A stretch of 64,000 bases of DNA from Bacteroides cellulosilyticus (lineage in GTDB: Bacteria; Bacteroidota; Bacteroidia; Bacteroidales; Bacteroidaceae), in the NCBI RefSeq assembly GCF_020091405.1, contig NZ_CP081903.1:62001-126000 (forward strand), given 5' to 3'. The notes under the pieces were generated by a model, which worked only from the letters and a program-made list of their open reading frames with translations, made no database searches and was not told the origin of the DNA. Below are positions 12,033 to 21,651 of this stretch, piece after piece; positions within the stretch are counted from its first letter, which is position 1; every line of letters begins with the position of its first letter. Position numbers and translations under genes: made by a program.

Positions 12033-13964
12033 CTATTCCATCCGGTACACTCCGAACGAACGTGGTTCAAGTTTCAGTTTCAGAGATTGCCCTTCTACCT
12101 GTACCGGACGTACACGGGGAACAATCGCTTCCTGATCCAGCGTATTTACTGTGCGCCAATTGTCATTCTGTAAGTAAGTGCAGGAACCGGCAACCAACTG
12201 ACGTTTCTTCAAACCATTGAAATCGATCTGAACATCGGCAGGCTTACTGCTTGCATTCACCAGTTTCAGGATGATTTCTCCGGTAGGTGCATTCAGTGCA
12301 GCTGTTGCATAGAGGCTGTCCTGCCCCGCTACTGCTTTGCCATCCATCTTCAGGCTGAGTACATCGGTACCGGCATTCATGCCGTACATCTGCTGAACGT
12401 AATAGTTCGGTGTGCGCATCATGCGCAGGTTATCGAACCAGATCAGGTCGGGATTCCACTGCCAAGCGTCTACGTGAGCAAACAACGGCGCATAAGTAGC
12501 CAGATGAACAACATCCGCATTCCGTTCCAGTCCCGTCATAAAGGCAGCTTCGGAAAGGGCGGCGAGGAAGTTGTTATCCTTCTTCGTGGAATGATCGTGT
12601 GAAGCATATTCTCCGGCGAAAACCTTCGGACCTTTGCGGTCGTAATTGTCATAGCGTGACGCATTGCCAAAGAACCAATCAGGATTCATGTAGTAGTGTT
12701 CGTCCACCAGGTCTACACCGATACGCTTCATTTCGGGCCAGAGATAATCGAATTTATCACCGCTGGCACTCGGGCCGGAGCTACCTACAACCTTCACATC
12801 AGGGTATTTCGCACGGATAGCTTTTGTGAAAGCTTCCAAACGTTCTACATAAACCTTGTCCCACTGTTCATTACCGATACCGATCATCTTCAGATTGAAG
12901 GGTTCGGGATGTCCCATATCGGCACGCACCTTTCCCCACTTGGAAGTAACAGGGCCGTTGGCAAATTCAATCAGGTCGAGTGCATCCTGTATGTACGGAT
13001 CGAGTTCATCCATCGGAACTACTTCGTTGCTTTCGTACTGGCAGGAGAGCCCGCAGCTGATTACCGGAAGAGGTTCTGCACCGAGGTCTTCGCTCAACAG
13101 GAAGTATTCGAAGTAACCAAGTCCCAAAGTCTGGAAATAGTCAGGGAAGGCTTTATGTTTGAAGGTGTAGTTCCAGCGGTTTTCATTCAGAGGGCGGTTT
13201 TCAACAGGACCTACGGAATTCTTCCACTGGTAACGGGTTTCAAGACTGTTACCCTCGATGATACAACCACCGGGGAAACGGAATACGCCCGGGTTAAGGT
13301 CATAAAGGGCTTGTGCGAGGTCGGCACGCAGACCATTCTCACGTCCTTTCCAAGTATTCACAGGAAACAAGGAGATATGATCCATATCTACCGTACCCTG
13401 TGTTTCGAGGACGATACGCAGGCGGGCATGAGCGTCTGTGAAAGGAGATTTCAGCACCGCCGTCAGCTTTTGCCAGTTATTGCCGCTGACTTCGATTTCT
13501 TTCTTCAACAGATTCTGTGCATTGGAGTTGACGAGCTCGATGGAGAGCTTCATCGGCTTCGCATCCGGCGTGCGGGCATAAACGGAGAAACGGTATTCTT
13601 CGCCTTGCTTCACACCGATGCCGCGGTAACCTTCATTATCCAGTCCGGCACGCAGTAGGCGGCCGTCGTTCACTACGCGTACATAGTGAGGATTGCGGTC
13701 AAAACAAGGGTCTGCATCCTGAACGGTTACATTACCGAAAGGCACCCAACCCACGAAAGGTTGTGGGAATTCAAAAGAACGGTTCTTTACCAGTTCGGCA
13801 TACAGACCTCCATCGGCACCAAAGTTGATATCTTCGAAAAAGATGCCATACATTTCAGGTTGTATCTTTGCCGTCGGTTTGGAAACGTCGACGGTCATCA
13901 CATGCTGCTGCGCCTGCACACCCAGTGCAAGGGACAGGACTAAAAGGGTGGTTAGTTTTCTCAT
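12033..13964 (-). CDS. Secreted GH51 alpha-L-arabinofuranosidase
   Basis: This 643-residue protein has a signal peptide (MRKLTTLLVLSLALGVQA). An N-terminal strand block contains GIFFEDINFGADGG. A CBM4_9-like jelly roll (about 55-200) follows, then the GH51 barrel with acid/base Glu366 in GIGNEQWD and nucleophile Glu452 in FAGEYASH, and the C-terminal beta-sandwich. It should release non-reducing arabinofuranose from arabinan or arabinogalactan side chains. It lies 33 bp after the second GH51 gene (16517-13998) on the same strand, so they are co-transcribed. Having two GH51s with different N-termini suggests different linkages or substrates. Confidence 0.93.
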   Translation of the reverse strand: MRKLTTLLVLSLALGVQAQQHVMTVDVSKPTAKIQPEMYGIFFEDINFGADGGLYAELVKNRSFEFPQPFVGWVPFGNVTVQDADPCFDRNPHYVRVVNDGRLLRAGLDNEGYRGIGVKQGEEYRFSVYARTPDAKPMKLSIELVNSNAQNLLKKEIEVSGNNWQKLTAVLKSPFTDAHARLRIVLETQGTVDMDHISLFPVNTWKGRENGLRADLAQALYDLNPGVFRFPGGCIIEGNSLETRYQWKNSVGPVENRPLNENRWNYTFKHKAFPDYFQTLGLGYFEYFLLSEDLGAEPLPVISCGLSCQYESNEVVPMDELDPYIQDALDLIEFANGPVTSKWGKVRADMGHPEPFNLKMIGIGNEQWDKVYVERLEAFTKAIRAKYPDVKVVGSSGPSASGDKFDYLWPEMKRIGVDLVDEHYYMNPDWFFGNASRYDNYDRKGPKVFAGEYASHDHSTKKDNNFLAALSEAAFMTGLERNADVVHLATYAPLFAHVDAWQWNPDLIWFDNLRMMRTPNYYVQQMYGMNAGTDVLSLKMDGKAVAGQDSLYATAALNAPTGEIILKLVNASSKPADVQIDFNGLKKRQLVAGSCTYLQNDNWRTVNTLDQEAIVPRVRPVQVEGQSLKLKLEPRSFGVYRME

Positions 13965-13997
13965 GGTTGATATGATTAATAAGAATATTTTTAATTA

Positions 13998-16517
13998 TCA
14001 TTTACCAACGACTTGATGAATACGTATCACTGTAAACGAATAAGCCGGCATTGAGTAAGAAAAGTCATTTCCTTCTACCTTGAAATCAGAAGAAGCGGGT
14101 TTAGCTCCTCTGTCTTTCGGATCACCTGTCAATATCGTTTTTGTAGCCGAAGGATTTACCAAAGTAACTCCGTCCAACTTCACCTGGGAAGAAACTTCCA
14201 CCGGAAGCATATTCACTAACTTCACGATATAATCTCCGGTATTAGCGTCTTTCACAACTGATACTCCGACACGTTTCTTCACGGCATCCCAACCATTATT
14301 CAGTTTTACCGTAGAAGACAGGTATTCGGTACCGGCGTTCTGACCATACATTTGTTGGGTATAGTAGCCTACTGTGGGTCTTACTTCCGTATTATTGAAA
14401 TAGATCAAGTCCGGATTCCATTGTGTATGACCATCTTTAGCCAACAACGGAGCATAGGAAGTCATTTCTACCACGTCACCGTTACGTTCTACGGCAGTTA
14501 GATAGAGAGCTTCGGCAAGCGCAGTTTCTACATTATTGGGGCGTCCCGGCAGGTGGGCGGCGTATTCGCCTAAATAGACTTTCGCTTTGCTACGGTCGTA
14601 ATGATCGTAATATTCCTGATTGTGAATCATCCAACCCGGTTCTACGTAATAGTGCTCGTCTACCATCGGTACACCCAGTTCGGTAGCAAGATCCCAACCT
14701 ACTTCATAATCCGTACCTTCGTAGAACGGACCGGTAGTACCAATCACGGTAACTTCAGGATGTTTTGCTTTCACTGCATCAAATATCATCTTAAAGCGTT
14801 CCACGAAGACAGGTGTAATCATGTCCTCATTACCGATACCGATGAACTTCAGATTGAACGGTTTCGGATGTCCGGCTTCCGCACGCTTCTTACCCCACAC
14901 GGTTTTGCGGGCATCTCCGTTGGCATATTCTATCAGGTCGAGAACATCTTGGATGTACTGATCCATTTCTTCCATCGGAACGCCACCCTGCTGTCCCATG
15001 CAAGTCAGTTCATCCTTGGAATGGTGGGCGCAGGTACCAGAGTTCTGACAAGGTACACCGGCTGCAAGCACAGGTACGGGTTCCGCACCCATATCTTCAC
15101 AGAACAAGAAGTATTCGTGGTATCCCAGACCGCGTGTCTGATGGTATCCCCAAAGATTGCGGAGCGGCTTGCGGGCTTCCAACGGACCGATAGAACCTTT
15201 CCAATCATAAATATTATCTATTCCATCGCCATGAGCCACACAACCACCGGGGAAACGTACGAAACGGGGATGCAAATCGGCAAGCGTTTGTGCCAGATCA
15301 GCGCGGAGTCCGTTCTTACGACCTTTGAAGGTCTTTTGCGGAAAGAGGGAAATCATATCCAGCGCATACTTGCTGACAGCCTGGGGAACAATGGACAGAG
15401 ATGCCGCCGCCGCATCGCTTGTGGCTGTCAAGACTGCTTTCTGTTGTTTCCAATCTTTAGATGTTACATTTACGGCAGTTTGTGCTATAATTGTTCCATC
15501 TTTATCAACCAAGTTCACAAGTACCTTGCCTCCTTTCCCCTCAAGCACTTTACCAAAGAGTGAGAAATCATATTTCTCACCTTTCTTCAGGGCTATGCCA
15601 TCGAAACCGGCATTCACCAATGCTGTTTGTTCAGCTGCATTCACATCGAAAACAGCATAATGGGAGTTATTAGGATGAATAGGATTTTCCGTTGCAATGC
15701 TCAATGTAGCATCACTGCCCTGAACACTCCAGGAGTGAGTACTATTCCAGTTCTGATCGTTACCACGGTCGGTCGGGGTATACTCAAAGTCACGGTTCTG
15801 AACCAGTTCGGCATACAAGCCACCGTCTGCTCCATAGTTGATATCCTCAAAGAAAATACCAATCAGATGCTTGCTGATTTCTTTCGCCTGACCTGCATTC
15901 ACCTGAATAGTAGCCTCTACAGGCTTGAGGTTGGCAAAACGTACAGGGTCTTGCTCGGTACGCTCGGCATTCAGTGACTGGCGGTATTTCTTATGTTCGG
16001 CATAGCGGATGATCTGCTGCACGGTAGTATAGGGAACTTCCTGTACCCAGCCTTCTTCTTCGGAACCATTCACCAATACCTTCTTCTGAGTGGTGGGATA
16101 CACATCTTTGGGTTCATACTTGCTACGTTCTTCGGGAGAGAAATAACTCTGTGCTTCCCACTTCTGCAAGTCGGGAGAGGTTACATAGGCAAGTGCCTTA
16201 CCGGTATTCGTAGCTTCCCAGATGCAATGCCATTTGCCATCAGCACGGGTTTGCATCAAATGGGGCTTGAACATAGTCTTTGCCCGTCCCCACGGACCGA
16301 AGTCGGAATTCACATAGGCAAATCCATCAGCCACGCTAAACCACTTCTCTCCGTCGGGACTCCAGGCAAACTTCAGGCCGCTGCGTCCGTCACGGTTCGA
16401 ATAGGAAAAGAGGTACACCTGATTCGGTTCATTCGTCACGCCCTCCACCTTTGCCTGCACAGGGAAGACAAAGGACAGAAGTAAACATACACTTAAAAAT
16501 CTAATCAATCTGTTCAT
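13998..16517 (-). CDS. GH51 arabinofuranosidase with an N-terminal partial propeller (GH43-like) module
   Basis: From the ATG at 16517 the protein has 839 residues and a good signal peptide (MNRLIRFLSVCLLLSFVFPVQA). An upstream in-frame ATG at 16547 would add ten polar residues and is less likely. Residues about 30-190 resemble part of a GH43/GH32-type propeller (FKPHLMQTRADGKWHCIWEA, AYVTSPDLQKWEA), about half the usual length and without a full catalytic set, so perhaps a binding module. GH51 begins near residue 205 (GIFFEDINYGADGG, Glu224). It continues with a CBM4_9-like domain, acid/base Glu564 in GIGNEDM and nucleophile Glu651 in LGEYAAHL. Neighbours GH97-GH43 and GH51 are in the same operon. 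Confidence 0.88.
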   Translation of the reverse strand: MNRLIRFLSVCLLLSFVFPVQAKVEGVTNEPNQVYLFSYSNRDGRSGLKFAWSPDGEKWFSVADGFAYVNSDFGPWGRAKTMFKPHLMQTRADGKWHCIWEATNTGKALAYVTSPDLQKWEAQSYFSPEERSKYEPKDVYPTTQKKVLVNGSEEEGWVQEVPYTTVQQIIRYAEHKKYRQSLNAERTEQDPVRFANLKPVEATIQVNAGQAKEISKHLIGIFFEDINYGADGGLYAELVQNRDFEYTPTDRGNDQNWNSTHSWSVQGSDATLSIATENPIHPNNSHYAVFDVNAAEQTALVNAGFDGIALKKGEKYDFSLFGKVLEGKGGKVLVNLVDKDGTIIAQTAVNVTSKDWKQQKAVLTATSDAAAASLSIVPQAVSKYALDMISLFPQKTFKGRKNGLRADLAQTLADLHPRFVRFPGGCVAHGDGIDNIYDWKGSIGPLEARKPLRNLWGYHQTRGLGYHEYFLFCEDMGAEPVPVLAAGVPCQNSGTCAHHSKDELTCMGQQGGVPMEEMDQYIQDVLDLIEYANGDARKTVWGKKRAEAGHPKPFNLKFIGIGNEDMITPVFVERFKMIFDAVKAKHPEVTVIGTTGPFYEGTDYEVGWDLATELGVPMVDEHYYVEPGWMIHNQEYYDHYDRSKAKVYLGEYAAHLPGRPNNVETALAEALYLTAVERNGDVVEMTSYAPLLAKDGHTQWNPDLIYFNNTEVRPTVGYYTQQMYGQNAGTEYLSSTVKLNNGWDAVKKRVGVSVVKDANTGDYIVKLVNMLPVEVSSQVKLDGVTLVNPSATKTILTGDPKDRGAKPASSDFKVEGNDFSYSMPAYSFTVIRIHQVVGK

Positions 16518-16562
16518 GGTATTATTTATCGGGTTATTTGTTTTCAATACATTTGTATCGAC

Positions 16563-19484
16563 CTATTTCCAGTACTTTCTCAGCTTCTCAGCCTCTTTCT
16601 TAGTGATGTGGATTACTGCTCCATGTTTCGGTGAAGAGAAGTTAGTCGCCTTCATCACACCTTCATTGAAGTGTCCCAGATCTTTGAAGTTCACAAAGTC
16701 AGTGGTTTCACTGAAACCGAAATTATGAGGATTGATACCATAGATGTCATACATTACCACCCATTTGTCTTCGCCGATGCGCTTCCACATGTTAGGAGCT
16801 TCGCAGGCTTTCGGTTCCGGATCTACCCATTCCGGCAGGTAAGCATATCCACGGTTGATATACTTCGATACAGCTTGTTTGATGCCCGGTGTTCCGTCGT
16901 GAGCAACGTAAAACATGTGATATTTATCACCTACTTTCGTGATGTCGGCATCAATAGCTGATTTGGTAGCATCGGGATATTGGAACAATAGCCGGGGTTC
17001 TGTTTCCAGACCGTCAAAATCTTCGTTTACATAAGCATAGTACAGCATATTCCGTGCATTGCCCATGCGCATGGTGAAGTAGATCATTATTCTGCCTGCA
17101 TGTTCATCGTAGACCAGTTCAGGTGCCCAGGCACAACCGATCTCATCATATCCGGGGAAAGTCTTGTCAATACGGACCACATGGTGTGTCCAGTTTACAA
17201 GGTCTTTTGATTTCATCAGGACAAAACCACGGTTGTTACCCCAGCCGTATTTGGCTCCGTCACGCTCCCACTCGGTGTTGCGCAGACCTTTCTGCTGGGC
17301 AAAGATGTGCAGGTCGGTCATGGCAATGTAGAAAGTACCGTCCGGTGCACGATAGATATGCGGGTCACGGATACCTTTCTGTTCGGCAATCGTATCACCG
17401 GCGATAATGGGCTGACCGTTATTTACATCCGTAAATGTATATCCGTCATCGCTGACTGCGAAATATAAACTATGTGTATCGTCTTTGAAATAGGTAAACA
17501 GATAGGCTCCCATTTCCTTTTCATTCGTTTTCCAGTCCTGAACCAGTACGGCGCCACCTTGCGGTTGGAGGGTCAGTTGGAGTTTGCCGTCAGCTTTCAG
17601 TTTCAGAGTTTGCAACTGGGGTTGCAGTTCTTTATCATCATTATAGAATGAGAGAGTCTCTCCTGCAAGCATAGGTAATTCGAGTTTCAACTTCAGTACT
17701 TCTTTTGTACCGTTAACGGCAGCTACATACCATTGTTTGCCGTGACGACGTGCAACAACTGCATATTTTCCGGGATAACCATCAATAAAACGTGTTTCAT
17801 CCCACGTAGTAGGCACCTGTTTCATAAAGTCCAGGCAAACTTGCGGGGCATCCGTCAGGTTGTTGGGTGCCAAAGCATAATTCTGAATAGGATTCTGGAA
17901 CAACACAGCTGTTGACAACTGGAATACATCCGTCGTGCGACGGGTAGTTCCACCATTGTTCCCCCGGTTCAAACGCTTGTTCAGGAAAGTACCGCCAAAT
18001 TCCATGCTGCCCACCGCATTACGGATAAAAGGATGCAGGCAGGCATTGAAAGCTTCTTCATCACAGAAATGTTGGTTGAAAATCAGATTCTCGGAAGCCA
18101 GTACCGCTTCGCTGCCTACATAGTTGGGATACATCCGCTCCCATCCGCGAGGCACTGTACAGCCGTGGAAGATTACCATCAGACCGTGATCGTCAGCATC
18201 ACTCAGAATACCTTCATACAAACGCATGGTTTCCTGTTTGTCTCCACCGAAGAAATCGACTTTGATACCTTTCACACCCTGTTCCTGAAGCCATTTCATT
18301 TCACGCTTGCGGATAATCGGATCATCCATCATATTGACAGGCCCTTGCTCGATATCATTCCAGTAGCCGCTTGAACTGTACCACAGGAATACATCCACAC
18401 CCTTACCTTGTGCATAGTCAATGAGGGATTCCATACGCTTATGGCCGATTTTCGTATCCCACCAGTTGTCAATCAACACATATTCATAACCCATTGCAGC
18501 AGCCAGATCAACATAACGCACCTGGTCATCATAGTTGATACTGCCGTCCTGCCAGAGTATCCAGCTCCAGGTTCCACGTCCCATCTGATAATCATGTTCC
18601 GTCTCATACAACGGTTCCACTACATCCCAGATAACAGTGGTTTCTACAATAGGCTTCAATGTCTCACCTACCGTAATCGTACGCCAAGGGGTAGAACCCG
18701 GTAAAGCGAAAGCGGGGGCAACTGTTCCGTTACCATTATTCTCTTCAGCCATCGGGAAAGCTACCGTATACAGATTTCCTTCTGTTACATCGCTCAGGCG
18801 CGAACCGCAATAGCGGCTGTCTACTCCTGTCTCGCTGACAAGTACCCAGCCATTATCTCCTACGCGGAACAGGCAGGGGAAAGTATATCCATGTCCGTAT
18901 TGTGAACGGACATCCATCGGGGCATCCGCCTTATATTCTTCTTCATAACTCGGTTTTGTCCGCTTCCAGCCTATCATGGCGTCACTTTGCGGACATATGA
19001 AGGTAGTAGTCTGTTTAGGAAAACGGAAGCCGGTCGCTTCGCTGTTCACAACAAGGCTTCCCCGCTCGCCCTGGCGGGGCAACGTATAGCGGAAAGCAAC
19101 ATCATTATTGCTCACACGGAATATTACGTCCATCTTCTGCCCTTTTGCATTGACAAAAGCACATACCAATTCATTGGCCTGATAGTGTATCTTAGAAGCT
19201 TTGATACGCGATTGCATGTAAACGGTATCAATTTTCCTTTCTTTATACCCAGTCAGTTTCATTGCTTTCGCGAAGTCTCCCACATTGGTCTCCAGACCCA
19301 ACGGAGATGATTCCAACATCTGTTTCCCGCTATAGGTGAGAGAATACGATGCTTCCTTCCCTTCCGGGCACGAAACTGTTAGTTGTAATTTACCGTCAGG
19401 CCCGCTGACGGTTACATTCTGTGCTGTCAGCGGCAAGACTACCGCCATACATAAAAAAACTAATCCCTTCAGTTTGTTTCTCAT
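16563..19484 (-). CDS. GH97-GH43 fusion (alpha-galactosidase/arabinopyranosidase-type GH97 plus GH43 domain)
   Basis: I prefer the ATG at 19484, which gives 973 residues with signal peptide MRNKLKGLVFLCMAVVLPLTAQ; the upstream ATG at 19520 would add twelve charged residues. Residues about 22-650 are GH97: Asp410 in GIKVDFFGGD and Glu465 in LASENLIFN fit the nucleophile and acid/base of the retaining branch (alpha-galactosidase; a bifunctional beta-L-arabinopyranosidase/alpha-galactosidase is known from B. thetaiotaomicron). From about residue 658 a GH43-like propeller follows, with RDPHIY, the pKa-modulating Asp in AIDADI, and CEAPNMW as acid loop. This GH43 module is clearly related to the N-terminal one of the next gene upstream (compare AYLFTYF). 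Which linkages the two halves attack is open. Confidence 0.88.
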   Translation of the reverse strand: MRNKLKGLVFLCMAVVLPLTAQNVTVSGPDGKLQLTVSCPEGKEASYSLTYSGKQMLESSPLGLETNVGDFAKAMKLTGYKERKIDTVYMQSRIKASKIHYQANELVCAFVNAKGQKMDVIFRVSNNDVAFRYTLPRQGERGSLVVNSEATGFRFPKQTTTFICPQSDAMIGWKRTKPSYEEEYKADAPMDVRSQYGHGYTFPCLFRVGDNGWVLVSETGVDSRYCGSRLSDVTEGNLYTVAFPMAEENNGNGTVAPAFALPGSTPWRTITVGETLKPIVETTVIWDVVEPLYETEHDYQMGRGTWSWILWQDGSINYDDQVRYVDLAAAMGYEYVLIDNWWDTKIGHKRMESLIDYAQGKGVDVFLWYSSSGYWNDIEQGPVNMMDDPIIRKREMKWLQEQGVKGIKVDFFGGDKQETMRLYEGILSDADDHGLMVIFHGCTVPRGWERMYPNYVGSEAVLASENLIFNQHFCDEEAFNACLHPFIRNAVGSMEFGGTFLNKRLNRGNNGGTTRRTTDVFQLSTAVLFQNPIQNYALAPNNLTDAPQVCLDFMKQVPTTWDETRFIDGYPGKYAVVARRHGKQWYVAAVNGTKEVLKLKLELPMLAGETLSFYNDDKELQPQLQTLKLKADGKLQLTLQPQGGAVLVQDWKTNEKEMGAYLFTYFKDDTHSLYFAVSDDGYTFTDVNNGQPIIAGDTIAEQKGIRDPHIYRAPDGTFYIAMTDLHIFAQQKGLRNTEWERDGAKYGWGNNRGFVLMKSKDLVNWTHHVVRIDKTFPGYDEIGCAWAPELVYDEHAGRIMIYFTMRMGNARNMLYYAYVNEDFDGLETEPRLLFQYPDATKSAIDADITKVGDKYHMFYVAHDGTPGIKQAVSKYINRGYAYLPEWVDPEPKACEAPNMWKRIGEDKWVVMYDIYGINPHNFGFSETTDFVNFKDLGHFNEGVMKATNFSSPKHGAVIHITKKEAEKLRKYWK

Positions 19485-19524
19485 GATCAAATAATGTTTC
19501 TCTGGTATTTTAATAGTCATATAA

Positions 19525-21447
19525 TTAAAGGGTTGGCACTACCGGCTTAATGGTTCCGTCCGCATTGAATTCCATGCGATCAATGCACACCTCGCGGTGC
19601 ACGCCCGGACCATCTTTCAGGAAGTTCTTATTAATACGATGGTAAACGATATACCACTCATCCGTACCCGGAATTTGTAACACTGCATTATGTGCAGGAC
19701 CGTAGATTTGTTTTTCCGGATTCTGAATCAGTACAATCGGATCTTTAGCCACCTCGATAGGTCCCAGCGGCGATTTAGATGTACCGTAAGCCACATGATA
19801 GTTGGGTGAACCGGTGTCATCTACCGACCACATAAAATAATAAAGTCCGTTACGGTAAAATACATAAGGAGCTTCGCGGAATGCATAATCCTGCAAGGTT
19901 CCTCCTTCGGGAGTCATTACCGTAAGTGTTTTCTTCTTGATGGAAATCATATCTTTATTCAGTTCGGCACCGGCCATGTAGCCATTACCCCAATACAGAT
20001 AGGTTTTACCGGATACAGGGTCGGTGAAGACATCCACGTCTATCTGCTGTCCGTGTCCTACAGGGGAGTCTGTAATGATGGGTTGTCCCAGATCGGTAAA
20101 CGGTCCGGTAGGTGAGTCGGCCATTGCTACGCCGATTTGCTTTCCTCCGCCTTTGGCAGGATTGCCGCTATAATAAAAGAAGTACTTGTATTCTCCCTTG
20201 ATGAGTTTTTCCTCAATACACGGTGCCCAGGCATTTCCATTCGCCCAAGGTACCTGTTCGGATTTCAAATCCAGCATAACGCCTTCATAGTTCCAGTTCT
20301 TCAGATCGGTTGAAGAAAAAACAGTGAAGTACCATCCGCCCCAGCCGGGTTGTCCGTCGGTTGTGGAATAGATATAATATTTCTTTGTCTTGTTTGAGTA
20401 TAAGATTTCAGGATCGGCATGAAATCCGGGCAATACAGGGTTGTTCGGTATTGCACCCAATTCGGCAGGCCTGCCCCATTTATCTGTGATACGGATCAAT
20501 TCATCGCGCGTGATAGGAATAATCGTTCCGTGGCGGGGATGGAAATTCATCTTCACTTCACTGTCTATCACTTTGAAGTTCTTCAGGTCGGTAGTTTCCG
20601 TAAACTGATATTTGCCTTTCATGTATACATCATACATTAATATATACTTATCCTGGTTTATCAGTTTAAATGTGCCGGCGCCTTCTACAGCATCTTTTGT
20701 TTGCTGCTTGTAATCCGGTTCTTCTTTCCACTGGCCGGAAGTCAGCGAACGGGTGGTTGCCACTTTAATGCCGTTTCCATGTCCCTCTGTCTTATAGAAC
20801 AGGTGGAAAACGCCGTCTTTATAGACAATATCCCCGTCGATACATGATTTCTTATTCTCCGGAATGAAGAGGGGCTTCGGTTCACCGATCAGATCTGTGA
20901 AGTCGTCATTGGCATATGCATAGTAGATGATATCGGCTCCACCGGCATACTGCATAGACCAGTACACCATATATTTTCCGGCTTCAGGATCAAAAACCGT
21001 CTGCGGTGCCCAAACACGCTTCAGCTTTTCCTGTCCTTTATAACGTTTCTGCATATTAATGATGGAATGCGTCCAGTTTACAAGGTCATTGGACTTCAGC
21101 AGCACCATTGCACGGTTCGAATCCCAACCATTGTCAGATACCATATCTGTCACCACCATATAAAAGGTATGCCCGTCCTGGCTTCTCAGGATATGCGGGT
21201 CGCGCACACCACCGGTCGAACTGATTACTTTCGAATCAAGAACGGGCTTGCCGTCATTCAGTGCCCAATATGTATATCCGTCCATACTTACGGCATAACA
21301 TACGGCTTCTTCACTGATGTGGTTACCTGTAAAGTAGGTGAACAAATAAGCCACATAATCTTTTTCAACGATAGGATGTTGTTGCTGAGAGAATGAAGGC
21401 AATGTTATTGCCAACATCAAGCTAATTGCAATTGCAAATTGTTTCAT
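19525..21447 (-). CDS. Secreted protein with two GH43 domains
   Basis: From the ATG at 21447 the protein has 640 residues with signal peptide MKQFAIAISLMLAITLPSFS; two in-frame upstream ATGs (21459, 21468) are possible. Domain 1 (about 30-345) shows GVRDPHIL, CIDGDIVY and VEGAGTF. Domain 2 (about 350-640) shows HADPEILY, the Asp in QIDVDVF and REAPYVFY. Both have the base Asp, pKa Asp and acid Glu expected of active GH43 enzymes. Double GH43 proteins are common in Bacteroides arabinan and arabinogalactan loci. Arabinofuranosidase plus galactosidase-like activity is plausible but unproven. The promoter-like pair at 21485-21540 suggests an internal transcription start here. Confidence 0.88.
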   Translation of the reverse strand: MKQFAIAISLMLAITLPSFSQQQHPIVEKDYVAYLFTYFTGNHISEEAVCYAVSMDGYTYWALNDGKPVLDSKVISSTGGVRDPHILRSQDGHTFYMVVTDMVSDNGWDSNRAMVLLKSNDLVNWTHSIINMQKRYKGQEKLKRVWAPQTVFDPEAGKYMVYWSMQYAGGADIIYYAYANDDFTDLIGEPKPLFIPENKKSCIDGDIVYKDGVFHLFYKTEGHGNGIKVATTRSLTSGQWKEEPDYKQQTKDAVEGAGTFKLINQDKYILMYDVYMKGKYQFTETTDLKNFKVIDSEVKMNFHPRHGTIIPITRDELIRITDKWGRPAELGAIPNNPVLPGFHADPEILYSNKTKKYYIYSTTDGQPGWGGWYFTVFSSTDLKNWNYEGVMLDLKSEQVPWANGNAWAPCIEEKLIKGEYKYFFYYSGNPAKGGGKQIGVAMADSPTGPFTDLGQPIITDSPVGHGQQIDVDVFTDPVSGKTYLYWGNGYMAGAELNKDMISIKKKTLTVMTPEGGTLQDYAFREAPYVFYRNGLYYFMWSVDDTGSPNYHVAYGTSKSPLGPIEVAKDPIVLIQNPEKQIYGPAHNAVLQIPGTDEWYIVYHRINKNFLKDGPGVHREVCIDRMEFNADGTIKPVVPTL

Positions 21448-21484
21448 AGTATTCCTCATAAAATTCACGTTAGTTATTGGGTGT

Positions 21485-21540
21485 CAAAAATACACATAAA
21501 ATAAGAGATATACTACCACGAATCATGCAAAAAGGGAATA
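21485..21540 (-). promoter_or_regulatory. Candidate internal promoter: TATTTTTG plus TATTCCCTTTTTG box
   Basis: The minus strand reads TATTTTTG at 21492-21485 and TATTCCCTTTTTG at 21540-21528, 35 bp upstream. The spacing equals that of the GH2 promoter. Confidence 0.5.
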
Positions 21541-21589
21541 ATTTTGTGTCATTTCATTAAAAAACAAAGTTTTACCCAGGTTATTAAAC

Positions 21590-21627
21590 CAAAATGGAGC
21601 TTGCCAATGCCGACAAACTCCATTTTG
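21590..21627 (-). terminator. Stem-loop after the GH105 gene
   Basis: Perfect 10-bp arms (21590-21599 and 21618-21627) with an 18-nt loop lie 24 nt after the GH105 stop. A U-tract is weak, so it may be a partial terminator or an mRNA-stabilising hairpin. Confidence 0.55.
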
Positions 21628-21651
21628 TATCTTCTGGAAAAAATAGAATAA

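Noticed and set aside
12696..13658. 320-codon plus-strand frame opposite GH51
   Set aside because: Shadow of the GH51 reading frame; no independent gene features.
14601..15563. 320-codon plus-strand frame opposite the second GH51
   Set aside because: Same register and character as the frame opposite the first GH51; a codon-usage by-product of homologous genes.
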